Below are positions 24,798 to 33,600 of a stretch of DNA of 64,000 nt, piece after piece; positions within the stretch are counted from its first letter, which is position 1; the number at the start of each line of letters is the position of its first letter. The position numbers were made by a program, and so were the translations under genes. This DNA is from CAVQGZ01 sp963714455 (GTDB taxonomy: Bacteria > Actinomycetota > Actinomycetes > Jiangellales > Jiangellaceae): positions 1 to 64,000 of the forward strand of contig CAVQON010000001.1 in NCBI GenBank assembly GCA_963714455.1. Direction: 5' to 3'. The notes beneath the pieces were generated by a model that saw only the letters and a list, made by a program, of their open reading frames with translations, was not told the DNA's origin and did no database searches.

Positions 24798-25985
24798 ATG
24801 AAGGCAGAGCCGGCGCTGCTCGTCGAGCTGGGGGTCATGCTCCTTGCTCTCGGAGCGCTGGGCGCTGTCGCGTGGAAGGCCGGGTTGTCGGCCGTCCCCC
24901 TGTTCCTGGTCGCCGGTCTCGTGGTCGGCAAGGGTGGGCTGGTCGAGGCCGAGACGGCCGCCCCGTTCCTGGAGGTGTCGGCCAGCATCGGCGTCGTCCT
25001 GCTGCTGCTGGCGCTGGGGCTGGAGTTCTCCTCCGCCGAGTTCACGTCCGCGCTCAAGCGCCACGCACCCAGCGGCGTCGTCGACCTCGCGCTGAACGCC
25101 ACTCCCGGCCTGCTCGCGGGCCTGCTGCTCGGCCTGCCGTGGCAGGCGGCCCTCGCCCTGGGCGGCGTGACCTGGATCTCGTCGTCGGGCATCGTCTCGC
25201 GCACGTTGGCCGACCTCGGCCGCCTGGCGTTCCGCGAGACGCCGTCCGTGCTGTCGATCCTGGTGCTCGAAGACATCGCCATGGCCGCCTACCTGCCGAT
25301 CCTGGGCGTGCTGCTGACCGGTGCCGGACTGCTGGCCGGGTTCACCGGTGGCGCCCTGGCGGTCGCCGCCGTCTTCGGGTTCTTGGTCGTGGCGCGCCGC
25401 GCCGAGCCGTGGCTGGGCAGGTTGCTGACCCACGACGACGACGAGCAGGTGCTGTTCCGCGTGCTCGGCGTGACGTTCATCGTGGCCGGCGTCGCGGAGT
25501 ACCTGAACGTCTCGTCGGCCGTCGGTGCCTTCCTGGTCGGGCTGGCGATCCCGGAAGGCACTGCCCGACGTGCCCGCGCCGTGCTCGCCCCGCTGAAGAA
25601 CCTCTTCGGGGCGGCCTTCTTCTTCTACTTCGCCTACGAGACGGTGCCCGCCGACATCCTGCCGGTGCTGCCGGCGGCCCTGGCCCTCGCTGTGGTCACC
25701 GCCCTGACGAAGGTGGCCACCGGCTGGTACGCCGCCGGACGCGATGGCGTCGGCCGCAAGGGGCGCTTGCGCGCCGGGACGGCCCTGATCGCCCGCGGCG
25801 AGTTCTCCATCGTCATCGCCGGGCTCGCCATCAGCGCGGGGTACGTCGAGATCGGGCCGGTCGCGACGGCCTACGTGCTGCTGGTGGCCGTGTCCGGGCC
25901 CATCATCACCCGCGCGGTCGGCCACACCCGCGACCCGTCCCCGCCCGTCACGCCGCAGGCACCGGCCGAGCCAGCTCCTCGATGA
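24798..25985 (+). CDS. Kef/KhtU-type CPA2 monovalent cation/proton antiporter
   Basis: The 395-residue membrane protein has about 12 hydrophobic segments. It shows the CPA2 core: VSASIGVVLLLLALGLEFS, GGVTWISSSGIVSRTLADLGRL, VLSILVLEDIAM (paired ion-binding acidic residues in the LEDxxM helix) and VGAFLVGLAIPEG. There is no soluble KTN domain at the C-terminus, and control is supplied by the separate KhtT-like subunit. It likely exports K+ or Na+ against H+. The 3' end overlaps the convergent lipase gene by 38 bp. Confidence 0.88.
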   Translation: MKAEPALLVELGVMLLALGALGAVAWKAGLSAVPLFLVAGLVVGKGGLVEAETAAPFLEVSASIGVVLLLLALGLEFSSAEFTSALKRHAPSGVVDLALNATPGLLAGLLLGLPWQAALALGGVTWISSSGIVSRTLADLGRLAFRETPSVLSILVLEDIAMAAYLPILGVLLTGAGLLAGFTGGALAVAAVFGFLVVARRAEPWLGRLLTHDDDEQVLFRVLGVTFIVAGVAEYLNVSSAVGAFLVGLAIPEGTARRARAVLAPLKNLFGAAFFFYFAYETVPADILPVLPAALALAVVTALTKVATGWYAAGRDGVGRKGRLRAGTALIARGEFSIVIAGLAISAGYVEIGPVATAYVLLVAVSGPIITRAVGHTRDPSPPVTPQAPAEPAPR

Positions 25986-26775
25986 CCAGGCGCAGCACCC
26001 GCGGGTCGGTGCCCATGCCCAGGTGCGAGCTCTCGACCCGGATGTTGCGTGCACCGGGCACGACGCACGAGCGCCAGTCGATCACCCCGTCCGACGGTGT
26101 GTAGACCGACACCAGCTCGACCTGGGCCGGCATGGGTCGGTGCACGGCCTGCATGTAGGGGCACGGGCACACCGGACGCAGGCACGCCGGGTCGGGCAGC
26201 GGCGAGCGCACCCGGTGCGAGGCGTAGATGGCCGAGATGAGCGGCGAGGGGATCTCGTAGAACGCGAACTCGTCGCTGAGCGGGCCACCAAGGTTGATCG
26301 CGCGGCTCACCAGGTCGGGACGCCGCGCACCCAGACCCCGGGCGAGCATGCCGCCTCGGCTCTGGCCCACCACCTGGATGCGACCGCCGCTGCGCTCGGC
26401 CTCGCGCTCGGCGACTGCGGCGAGGGCGTCGACCGTCCGGTCGGAGCAGTCGATGTTGCTCACGATGCCGCTGCGAACCGTCCGGTAGCCCAACCTGCGC
26501 AGCACGGCATGCATCGGGACGAGGGTGGGGTCGCCGAAGCCGAACCCAGGCACCAGCAGCACCGTGTCGCCCTGCCCGCGGGGCAGGTCGGGGTCGCGCA
26601 GCAGGTCCGATGCCAGCAGCGCGCCCACCTCGAGCGGCAGCCGGGTCTCCGACAGCCCGCGCGCCGCCCACCCCGGCAGCCGGCGCATCCACCCGGGCAG
26701 ACCGGATGGCGCCCAGTGCAGGTCGGGTCGGTGGACTCCACGCCAGTCGTTCACGCCGACACTGTGCCTGACCAT
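25948..26775 (-). CDS. Alpha/beta hydrolase, lipase-like
   Basis: This predicts 275 residues from ATG 26775. The motif VLLVPGFGFGDPTL provides the oxyanion strand-turn and VVGQSRGGMLARG is the nucleophile elbow (GxSxG). The candidate acid is the Asp in YTPSDGVIDW and the His in SSHLGMG. Cysteines in PACLRPVCPCPYMQ suggest a metal or disulfide loop. No obvious signal peptide is present, so it is probably cytosolic. The family includes triacylglycerol lipases and esterases with a small N-terminal lid. The substrate is unknown. It is convergent with and overlaps the antiporter gene. Confidence 0.78.
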   Translation of the reverse strand: MVRHSVGVNDWRGVHRPDLHWAPSGLPGWMRRLPGWAARGLSETRLPLEVGALLASDLLRDPDLPRGQGDTVLLVPGFGFGDPTLVPMHAVLRRLGYRTVRSGIVSNIDCSDRTVDALAAVAEREAERSGGRIQVVGQSRGGMLARGLGARRPDLVSRAINLGGPLSDEFAFYEIPSPLISAIYASHRVRSPLPDPACLRPVCPCPYMQAVHRPMPAQVELVSVYTPSDGVIDWRSCVVPGARNIRVESSHLGMGTDPRVLRLVIEELARPVPAA

Positions 26776-26848
26776 CGTCGAGATGCAGCGGACATCGACG
26801 ATCCGCCCCAGCTGTCGAACGACGGCATCTCCGCCCTACTCGTCCGTC

Positions 26849-27070
26849 TCAGCACAGCACGATCCGCACGGCGCCCTTCATCGAATCCGCGTCGAGCTCG
26901 CGGGCGTACGACTCGTCCCACCCGGAGTCGATCGTCGCCGCCTCGCGCGCCAGAGCCAGAGCCCGAGCCATGGCCAGGCCTTCCTTGAGCCGCTGGGGTT
27001 GCGCGTCACTGGCGGCGGAGTGACGCACGATCGCATACGCCGCTCGGGCTGCGCACTGACGCTCGCACAT
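26849..27070 (-). CDS. Small hypothetical protein
   Basis: This frame of 73 residues from ATG 27070 has good third-position GC and ends EYxRELDADSMKGAVRIVLC-like (SYARELDADSMKGAVRIVLC). I do not recognise it. An 8-bp perfect inverted repeat, GCGTCACT ... AGTGACGC (27003-27026), lies inside it and resembles the hairpin repeats of the 33-46 kb region. The coding call is therefore uncertain, and it may be a chance frame over a repeat. Confidence 0.3.
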   Translation of the reverse strand: MCERQCAARAAYAIVRHSAASDAQPQRLKEGLAMARALALAREAATIDSGWDESYARELDADSMKGAVRIVLC

Positions 27071-27225
27071 ACCGATGAGCGAGTGGTGTAGCCGGTCATG
27101 TCGCTGCGAGCAGCCGCTCACCCGTGTCTCGTCCTCCCGCCTGCCCGCAGGCCACCTCACCCACTCCCGCACGCCGCGACCCGTCGGTCCCGGCACAGGT
27201 CCCCCAGCTGCGACGCTCAACCGGG

Positions 27226-29292
27226 TCAGGCTGGTGTACCTGCCAGTTCCTCGCGCCGTTGCAGTGCCAGCTCGCGGATACGGGCGATGTCGTCGTCGGT
27301 GTAGACGCCGTTGACTCCGGCGATCGCGGCGAGCTTCATGCCGTGCTTGAGCCCGAGCCGGTAGATCTCCTTGACCTTCTCCCACTCGATGTTGCGGCCG
27401 ATGGTGAAGGTCTCGTAGCGGCCCTCCAGCGCCAGCACGACTGTCTCGGCGAGGCAGGCGTAGGCGACTCCGTGGGGCAGGCCGAGGTCCGGCATGTCCA
27501 CGTTGCCTGGGAGCTCGATCTCGCCGGACTCGATCACCAGGACGTCCGGGCGCTTGGCGACGTCCTCGGCGGACAGGTCGAGCGGTCGGGCGACGTCGGT
27601 GATGACGCAGCCGGGTTTGACGTCCATGATGTCGAGGACCTTCTTGCCCGCCCCGGAGGTGGCGGTAACGATCATGTCCATCTCGGAAAGAAACTCACCG
27701 GGGGTTGCTGCGACGTGCACGGTGGCCCGCGGGTTGTCCTTCTCGATCTCGCCCTTGAGCGCCAGCAGCTTCGCTGTCTCCGGAGAGATCAGGTACAAGT
27801 CGTCACTGGCCAGGGCGAGCAGCCGGGCGCACACCGAGCCGATCGCGCCGGTTGCGCCGACGACCATCGCTTTACCGGAGATGCGGCCGTGCTCGTCCAG
27901 CTCGGAGAGCCCCAGGCGCTCCAACGCTTCGTGGGCCGCCCACAACGCACCGGAGGCGCTGTAGCTGTTGCCTGTCGTGATCGGCAGGGGCGCCTGCTTG
28001 GCGACGGTGACGCCGGCGTCGCCGACGACCTTGGTGAACGCGCCGAGACCCATCACCTGAGCACCGAGCTTCTTGGCTTGGTCGGCGGCTGCCAGCAACC
28101 GGGCGTAGGTGAACTCCGGGCTGTGCGCGAGGAGCTCTTTCGGTGTGCCACCGACGGTGATCAGCCATCCCTCGGCCTCGTCCCCGGTGGGGGACTGAAT
28201 GCCGGTGACCGGGCCGTACATCATCGGGGGGGCATAGGCCATCGCCTTCTCGACACCGTCCATCACCACGCCCGGCGAGTACTTCTCGATCGTGCGCAAC
28301 GGCTCGATCTTGGTGAAGTAGCTCTGCGACAGCGGGTGGATGACGAACGCGAAGCGGCTACGGCGGCGGTGTCCGTTGGGGTGAAGGATGCGCGGCTCCA
28401 GGCCGGCGCCGACCACCATGTCCAGCAGGTCGTCATTCGTCAGGCGCCCCAGCGGGCTGGCCGACACGGCCAGCATCATCGCCTCGAGCACGGCAGCGTT
28501 GATGGTCACGTCGAATGGCTGCGGCGTCGCGTCGAGCACCATGTCGACATCCTTGGCCGCCAGCTGAGCCAGACGTTCGTCCGAGACCGACGCGCTGATG
28601 ACCGACTTGCCGCGCAGGTTGTCGATCCCGAACGTCTCGAGCTCTTCGAAGGTGGCGACGATGACGTGGGAGTCGTCGACGGCGCGACGGGTCAGCGCGG
28701 TGCTGATCCCACGGCCGGGCGCCTTCATCCGGGACTTCACCGACGCCGGGAGCCGGTGCAGCGGCCACACCGCGGCGTCGGCGGCCATGCCGAGCACCGG
28801 GCCGGAGGCGACCCGGTTGGGCAGGTCCAGGCGCAGCATCGGGTCGGCGAACTCGAAGTTCTCGGTGAACTCGCGCAGAATCCGGATCGTCCCCGCATGG
28901 TTCACCCCGCCCAGCACCACGACCCGGGCGTTGATGTAGTAGCCGGGCATCTGGGTGTTGACATGCCGGACGGACCACTCCTGCAGCACGTCGCTGAGGG
29001 CCTGCCCGTCGGTGACGGGCACCTTCGAGGTGGCCTGCTTGACGGTCTCGACGTCGGCGAGATCGCCGTCGTACAGGCCGATGGCCCGCGCCTCGCGGAT
29101 GCCGGTCACCGCGATGACGTCGGCCTCGTCGGCCCAGGTCTTGACGAGCTCGCGCGCCGCGGCGACATCACCGTTCGTGCCGATGCGCCGGAGGTGCAGG
29201 TCGCGCTCGAGGAACGTGACGTGGGTGTCGTAGTCGCGGTCCGAGCTGGCCAGACTCACGTTCACGATCAGTGCGGGGTTGCCGGTGGACAT
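27226..29292 (-). CDS. Acyl-ACP/acyl-CoA reductase-like protein (AAR-like) with a long N-terminal extension
   Basis: This predicts 688 residues from ATG 29292, with an AGAGGAG site 7 nt upstream. The C-terminal half (about 345-688) reads like cyanobacterial acyl-ACP reductase: LGAFTKVVGDAGVTVAKQ, PITTGNSYSASGALWA, the Rossmann motif VVGATGAIGSVCARLL, and VAYACLAETVVLALEG, whose Cys aligns with the thioester-forming Cys of AAR. It ends with ETFTIGRNIEWEKVKEI and LKHGMKLAAI. AAR makes fatty aldehydes from acyl-ACP with NADPH. The first 340 residues have no counterpart in cyanobacterial AAR (about 340 aa total) and I do not recognise them, although VVVLGGVNHAGTIRIL hints at a second nucleotide-binding fold. 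An extended SDR gene lies 32 bp upstream in the same operon. Confidence 0.75.
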   Translation of the reverse strand: MSTGNPALIVNVSLASSDRDYDTHVTFLERDLHLRRIGTNGDVAAARELVKTWADEADVIAVTGIREARAIGLYDGDLADVETVKQATSKVPVTDGQALSDVLQEWSVRHVNTQMPGYYINARVVVLGGVNHAGTIRILREFTENFEFADPMLRLDLPNRVASGPVLGMAADAAVWPLHRLPASVKSRMKAPGRGISTALTRRAVDDSHVIVATFEELETFGIDNLRGKSVISASVSDERLAQLAAKDVDMVLDATPQPFDVTINAAVLEAMMLAVSASPLGRLTNDDLLDMVVGAGLEPRILHPNGHRRRSRFAFVIHPLSQSYFTKIEPLRTIEKYSPGVVMDGVEKAMAYAPPMMYGPVTGIQSPTGDEAEGWLITVGGTPKELLAHSPEFTYARLLAAADQAKKLGAQVMGLGAFTKVVGDAGVTVAKQAPLPITTGNSYSASGALWAAHEALERLGLSELDEHGRISGKAMVVGATGAIGSVCARLLALASDDLYLISPETAKLLALKGEIEKDNPRATVHVAATPGEFLSEMDMIVTATSGAGKKVLDIMDVKPGCVITDVARPLDLSAEDVAKRPDVLVIESGEIELPGNVDMPDLGLPHGVAYACLAETVVLALEGRYETFTIGRNIEWEKVKEIYRLGLKHGMKLAAIAGVNGVYTDDDIARIRELALQRREELAGTPA

Positions 29293-29324
29293 GGAGTGCT
29301 CCTCTTCGGGGGTGGGTCTGCCGG

Positions 29325-30416
29325 TCACGTCATCGCCGCCGAGCCGTGCTCGGGATGGGCGACCATGTAGTCCAGCAGGCGCTCGGCGTAGTCGGCGAAG
29401 CGCGGGCACTCCACGCCGGTGCCGGCCAGGTCACGCACGGCGTTGGTCGTCGAGTAGGTGGTCGGGGCCGCCAGGTAGTCCAGCGCCTCAGCCGGCAGCC
29501 CCAACATCCGCTCCAACCCGGGGACATGGGCGATGACGGCGCGGGTCAGGCCCAGCGGCAGCGGCACCGTGATCGGCTTGCGGCCCAGGTAGTCCGCCAG
29601 GATCTGCACGACCTCTCCGGTCGTCGGCGGGTCGGGGTCGGTCAGCGCGTACGTGCGCCCCACCGACTCGTCCATCACCGACAGTGCGTCCATCGCCTCG
29701 ATGACGTAGTCACGCGGCACCAGTCCGGCACGCACCACGTCGAAGTCGCCCACCCCCGGGATCAGGGCGACGCCGGGTAGTCGGCTCATGTAGGTCGCGT
29801 ACATGTACGGGCCGTCGTACTTCTGGGTCTCTCCGGTGCGCGAGTCGCCGACCACGATCCCCGGCCGGTAGATGGTGCCCGGCAGCCCGTCCGCCATCGC
29901 CTGGCGGACCAGCACCTCGGCCTCGAACTTCGTCGACTCGTAGTGGTTGAGAAACCCCTGTCCCAGGTCGACCTCGTCCTCGGGGAACTCCCCGGCGAAG
30001 TCGCCGCTGACGTAGCAGGTGCTCACGTACTGCAGCCTGCGCAAGCCCGGCTGGGCCTGGCATAGCGCCAAGACGTTCTCGGTGCCGTCGACGTTGACAC
30101 GGCGGGCCATCGACTCGGGCACGGCAAGGTCGTACACCGCAGCCAGATGCCACACCTCGGTGAGGTCGGACAACCTGGCCCGGTCGCCGGCATCGACCCC
30201 CAGGTCTGGGATCGTGATGTCACCCTCCACCAGCGACATCCGCCCGGCTGTGTGCGGGTGGGAGGCCTCGATCTCCACCAGGCGCTCGGTGGCCAGCCCC
30301 CTCCAGCGGTCCTGCACCAGGCAGACCGCCTCGGCACCCTCCCGCCGAGCGAGGATCCGCGGCAGCAGAGCCGAACCCAGAAAACCCGGGAACCCCGTCA
30401 TCAGCACCGTGCTCAT
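29325..30416 (-). CDS. Extended SDR / fatty-acyl-reductase-like NAD(P)-binding protein
   Basis: The 363-residue protein starts at ATG 30416 (ATG 30428 is also possible). It opens STVLMTGFPGFLGSALLPRIL, the TGxxGxxG NAD(P) motif of extended SDRs. It carries EVWHLAAVYDLAV, the catalytic STCYVSG and YESTKFEAE (YxxxK), and GTIYRPGIVVGDS. The pattern is close to the reductase domains of fatty acyl-CoA reductases (NAD_binding_4/thioester reductase-like). The downstream gene encodes an AAR-like aldehyde-forming enzyme, so acyl-to-aldehyde-to-alcohol reduction is an attractive inference. The divergent side carries a 550-bp gap and a TetR gene. Confidence 0.83.
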   Translation of the reverse strand: MSTVLMTGFPGFLGSALLPRILARREGAEAVCLVQDRWRGLATERLVEIEASHPHTAGRMSLVEGDITIPDLGVDAGDRARLSDLTEVWHLAAVYDLAVPESMARRVNVDGTENVLALCQAQPGLRRLQYVSTCYVSGDFAGEFPEDEVDLGQGFLNHYESTKFEAEVLVRQAMADGLPGTIYRPGIVVGDSRTGETQKYDGPYMYATYMSRLPGVALIPGVGDFDVVRAGLVPRDYVIEAMDALSVMDESVGRTYALTDPDPPTTGEVVQILADYLGRKPITVPLPLGLTRAVIAHVPGLERMLGLPAEALDYLAAPTTYSTTNAVRDLAGTGVECPRFADYAERLLDYMVAHPEHGSAAMT

Positions 30417-30969
30417 GACCGACACCATCCCGCTCGTGCATACATGCTTCCTCCGCCTGCTCGTTGGCAACCGCTCGTGGTGCACGACGTGCGTCGGATA
30501 CTGGTGCCGAACACACGCTATCGAGATCACAGGTGCAGCGACAGTGGGACGATCACGATGCCCCGCGGCCGGTGGAGATGCCGTCCTCGGCCATGGCGGT
30601 GATCCGGCCACGCCAGAGAACCCGGCTCCCCAGCTCCACGGCGCGAGTGCCATCTCGACCGCGCCGTCAGCCTTGACTGCGACCCGGGGCGTGCCACACC
30701 CGTCATTCGTGCCGGCGAGCGGGATCAAGCTCTCGTCGCAGGCGAGTAGGGCGACAGGCGGCGGAATGACGCCCCCCGAGGCTGACCGGATCGCGGCATC
30801 CTGTGGCGTCTGACGTGTTCCTGCGAAGACCGTGGGCAGGCGCTGGTGTCCCTCCAGCTTCATCGGCTCAGGAGGGCGTGCAGCGTGGTCGGGGAGGCCG
30901 TTCGCTCGCTGTTGGTGGGCGTGTCTGGGTGGCGGGTGACCGGTCGGGGTCGGGGGTACGTTGTGCCGC
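30417..30969. other. Gap with no gene recognised, between SDR and TetR genes
   Basis: Short open frames are present on both strands, but none has a recognisable motif, good ribosome site or convincing codon pattern. It probably holds the divergent promoters of the SDR/AAR operon and the tetR gene. No strong dyad was seen. Confidence 0.5.
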
Positions 30970-31605
30970 GTGGCGGATGGCCAGGCTGGGGAGTCGGTTC
31001 CTGGTCCACGACGATCGGGGGGGCGCCCGGTTGGTCCGGGTGCGGTGCGCCGTGCGGTGCTGGATGCCGCGGCGGACCTTTTTGCGCATCGTGGAGTGGA
31101 CGCTGTGTCGCTGCGGATGGTCGCCGACGCGGCTGACGTTGATCTCGGGTTGATCCGACGGTATGTCGGCAGCAGGGCCCAGCTGGTGTCCGCGGTGTTC
31201 GATGACTTGTCGGAGCGTCTTGCCAAGCGGGTGCTCGACATGCCGCTGGAGGGCCAGGGGCATGGTCCGGACACGCTGATGGGGCAGTGGGTGCGGGTGG
31301 CGGCGTCGTTGGCGATCGCTGGGCAGCGGTTGGCTGGGCGGACGGCGTTCAACCCGGTGCTGGCAATGGCGCAGACGTTGGAGGCGGGGTACGGCCTGGA
31401 CCCGTTGGCGGCTCGGCTGCGTGCTGCGCAGATCGTGGGGGCGGCGCTGGGGTGGCGGATCTTCGAGGACTACCTCGTGGAGGCCGGCGAGCTGGAGGAC
31501 GTCGCGAGGGGGACCCTGCGTGAGGAGTTGATGCGGACCGCCCGTCGTACGGGGGCCGCGCCCTGGCCGTCGCCACCGGATCCGACGCCTCGTTCGTCGG
31601 TCTGA
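30970..31605 (+). CDS. TetR-family transcriptional regulator
   Basis: From GTG 30970 this gives 211 residues (a TTG at 30961 is also in frame). After an Arg/Gly/Pro-rich start the HTH reads VRRAVLDAAADLFAHRGVDAVSLRMVADAADVDLGLIRRYVGSRAQLV, a TetR domain. The C-terminal domain contains ARLRAAQIVGAALGWRIFEDYLVEAG, a common dimerisation helix pattern in the family. It lies 94 bp upstream of the DszB-like gene, and the double palindrome at 31650-31672 between them is its likely site. It could also control the divergent SDR/AAR operon. Confidence 0.88.
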   Translation: MADGQAGESVPGPRRSGGRPVGPGAVRRAVLDAAADLFAHRGVDAVSLRMVADAADVDLGLIRRYVGSRAQLVSAVFDDLSERLAKRVLDMPLEGQGHGPDTLMGQWVRVAASLAIAGQRLAGRTAFNPVLAMAQTLEAGYGLDPLAARLRAAQIVGAALGWRIFEDYLVEAGELEDVARGTLREELMRTARRTGAAPWPSPPDPTPRSSV

Positions 31606-31649
31606 GCGTCGAGCGTGGGACCTTCGGCACTGGGCCGGGGTCGCTGGCG

Positions 31650-31672
31650 GTAGAAACTTCTACGTTTGTAGA
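31650..31672. promoter_or_regulatory. Two overlapping palindromes, likely TetR operator
   Basis: GTAGAAACTTCTAC (31650-31663, 6-bp arms, 2-bp spacer) overlaps TCTACGTTTGTAGA (31659-31672, 5-bp arms, 4-bp spacer). The three GTAGA-type half-sites in 23 AT-richer bp stand out from the GC-rich surroundings. It lies 27 bp upstream of the DszB-like start and 45 bp after tetR. Confidence 0.65.
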
Positions 31673-31698
31673 CATCCGCCAGGGAGAGAGGGCCGGAC

Positions 31699-32865
31699 AT
31701 GGCTGCCGAGGAGCGCGTTTCGACGACCGTCCCGTTGCGGTGGGACGAGGTCTACTTCACGAACTGCCCGATGGTGTCGGCGAACAACGTTGACCAGGAG
31801 CTCGGTTGGTGCCGGGAGGAGTTCAAGAAGATCGGTGTGGAGTACGCCTACTTCCGGCACGCACCGGAGAACAACTGGTACCCGCACTACGTGCACAACC
31901 TGGACAACCTGATCCGGTTCGGCGGGCTGTACCCACCGATCCACGTCCACGCCGACATCCGTCGCACTGTGCTTCTCGGGGCGACCTGGGTGTACGAGGG
32001 GGGCTGCATGGCGGTCCGGGCGCGCGACGCGATCTTCCGGATGAAGGACCTCGAAGGTAAGAAGATCGGGATCTCGAAGAGCCTGAACACGATCAAGAAC
32101 GACTGGTGGCGCATCCAGGAGCACATGGGCATCGAGAACATGCTGATGCTCAACGACATGAGCATGGAGGACATCGAGCTGGTCGAGTTCCCCTACGCCG
32201 ACGACTGGTACGACAAGCCGGAGATGCTCGTCCCGCCGATGAACAACCCCTCCGAGCTGTGGCTGCGTCGCGACCACAAGCACGACCTGGCCTTCCGACC
32301 GCTGGAGACGGCCCTGCTCGAGGGCACAGTCGACGCCGTCTACACCCAGAGCAAGGTGTTCCAGCACCTTCAGGAGGCGACCGGGAAGATCAAGATGGTC
32401 GAGGACCTGTCCCGCTACCCGGACTGGACAGTCCAGGTTGCCAACACCCCGGCTGTCATCACCTGCACTCAGGAGATGGCCGACGAGCACCCCGAGCTGG
32501 TCATCGCCTACATGAAGGCCATGATCAAGGTCGGCCGATGGGCCAACGAGCACAAGCGGGCCGCAGGCGCGATCCTGAACCGGCAGACGTTCTACCTCGA
32601 CGCCGAGGACACCTATCAGGGCATCAAGGACGTCGACATGGTGCCGAGCCTGAGCGCGCGCAACCTTGAGTGCGTCCGGATCGGCAAGGACTTCATGGTC
32701 AGCCACGGCTACATCGACAACGACTTCGACGTAGACCAGTGGGCGCGGCCGGAGTTCCTCGAGCAGGCTGCCCAGGAAGTGCTCAAGGAAGGGTGGGAGC
32801 GCCGGAGCTGGAGCAAGCTCCCCGAGGGCGGCGGACTCGAGGTTGCCGGCACACGACTCGGCTAG
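31699..32865 (+). CDS. DszB-like sulfinate desulfinase homologue (SsuA/NMT1 fold)
   Basis: The 388-residue protein lacks a signal peptide or lipobox, unlike true ABC substrate-binding proteins of this fold, and no permease or ATPase gene is nearby. Against remembered DszB (2'-hydroxybiphenyl-2-sulfinate desulfinase), VYFTNCPMVSANN matches LTYSNCPVPNA with catalytic Cys (here Cys23). HYVHNLDNLIRFGGLYPP matches the His60-x9-Arg70-FGG segment (here His63 and Arg73, same 10-residue spacing), and DVDQWARPEFLEQA matches ALDQWAAPEFLNNS. The predicted activity is release of sulfite from an organosulfinate, cytosolic. The alternative is another NMT1-like enzyme. A rhodanese gene follows 13 bp downstream. 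Confidence 0.6.
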   Translation: MAAEERVSTTVPLRWDEVYFTNCPMVSANNVDQELGWCREEFKKIGVEYAYFRHAPENNWYPHYVHNLDNLIRFGGLYPPIHVHADIRRTVLLGATWVYEGGCMAVRARDAIFRMKDLEGKKIGISKSLNTIKNDWWRIQEHMGIENMLMLNDMSMEDIELVEFPYADDWYDKPEMLVPPMNNPSELWLRRDHKHDLAFRPLETALLEGTVDAVYTQSKVFQHLQEATGKIKMVEDLSRYPDWTVQVANTPAVITCTQEMADEHPELVIAYMKAMIKVGRWANEHKRAAGAILNRQTFYLDAEDTYQGIKDVDMVPSLSARNLECVRIGKDFMVSHGYIDNDFDVDQWARPEFLEQAAQEVLKEGWERRSWSKLPEGGGLEVAGTRLG

Positions 32866-32878
32866 CGAGGCGGCGACG

Positions 32879-33439
32879 ATGAGCGGACCGACACACTCAG
32901 GTCGGCCGATCGCCGAGGCGCGGCTGACGAGCCTCGGGCTGTACGTCACGGCCAAGGAGGCCTACAGCATGTGGCAGGCCGACCCCGGGCGGGTGACGAT
33001 CCTCGACGTCCGCACGCCCGAGGAATGGGTCTTCGTCGGCCACGCGCCGATGGCGGTGAACGTGCCCGTCGCCTTCATGGCGTATCGCTGGGACGAGGAG
33101 AAGCACGGGTACCCGTGGGAGCTGAACCCCGACTTCGTGCAGCTCGTGCAGGCACGATTCGCACCCCAGGACACGCTGCTCGTCTCGTGCCGCTCAGGCG
33201 GCCGCTCGGCGATCGCGATCAACACCCTCGCCGCAGCCGGCTTCCGCAACGCCTACAACATCCTCGACGGGATGGAGGGCAGCACGGTCAACGACCCGGA
33301 CAGCGTCTTCCATGGCATGCGCCTGAAGAACGGCTGGAAGGCCTCGGGCCTGCCGTGGACCTACGACCTCGACCCCGCTTCGATGGCGCTGCCCGAACGC
33401 GAGACGGCGACGCTGCACACCGGCAACGCCGAGGACTGA
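32879..33439 (+). CDS. Rhodanese-domain sulfurtransferase
   Basis: The 186-residue protein starts at ATG 32879 behind a GAGG site. It holds a single rhodanese domain: ILDVRTPEEWVFVGHAPMAVNVP and the active loop VSCRSGGRSAIA with Cys in the six-residue CRSGGR loop. The C-terminal region NGWKASGLPWTYD is typical of periplasmic or small single-domain rhodaneses, but no signal peptide is visible. It follows the DszB-like gene in an apparent operon, so sulfur transfer to or from sulfite (thiosulfate formation, for example) is a reasonable inference. Confidence 0.87.
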   Translation: MSGPTHSGRPIAEARLTSLGLYVTAKEAYSMWQADPGRVTILDVRTPEEWVFVGHAPMAVNVPVAFMAYRWDEEKHGYPWELNPDFVQLVQARFAPQDTLLVSCRSGGRSAIAINTLAAAGFRNAYNILDGMEGSTVNDPDSVFHGMRLKNGWKASGLPWTYDLDPASMALPERETATLHTGNAED

Positions 33440-33568
33440 ACGGCCAAGGTCGCCGCCGTGACCACCCTCCAGACGTTCCGACGTACGCGGTGTGCAGGTG
33501 GAGGCCGCGTCGGTCGAGGTTGCCGCTGGCCTCGGAGCGCTCGGTGGTGCGGGGGTCGCTCTCGCTGC

Positions 33569-33600
33569 GATGGGTCCACAGGCGGCGAAGTGGGTCACTC
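33569..33600 (+). repeat. Island hairpin repeat, copy 1
   Basis: It contains GGGTCC, then CAGGCGGCG one base later, then AGTGGGTCAC. It diverges from the consensus in both arms, so the stem is weak. It lies in the 258-bp gap after the rhodanese gene. Confidence 0.55.

Noticed and set aside
24159..26054. Long minus-strand open frame opposite the KhtT/KhtU genes
   Set aside because: Composition is dominated by Gly, Arg, Asp and Gln runs without motifs; the plus strand encodes recognisable antiporter helices.
27124..29370. Long antisense open frame opposite the AAR-like gene
   Set aside because: A GC-rich codon artefact: the minus strand carries clear AAR motifs, while the plus frame has none and no start signal.
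30417..30960. Minus-strand frame continuing upstream of the SDR gene
   Set aside because: The continuous open frame above ATG 30416 is Pro/Arg-rich with no motif, and SDR homology starts exactly at STVLMTGFPG.
31699..32865. ABC transporter substrate-binding protein
   Set aside because: The fold family fits, but there is no signal peptide or lipobox and no permease or ATPase neighbour, and the Cys/His/Arg set of DszB is conserved.
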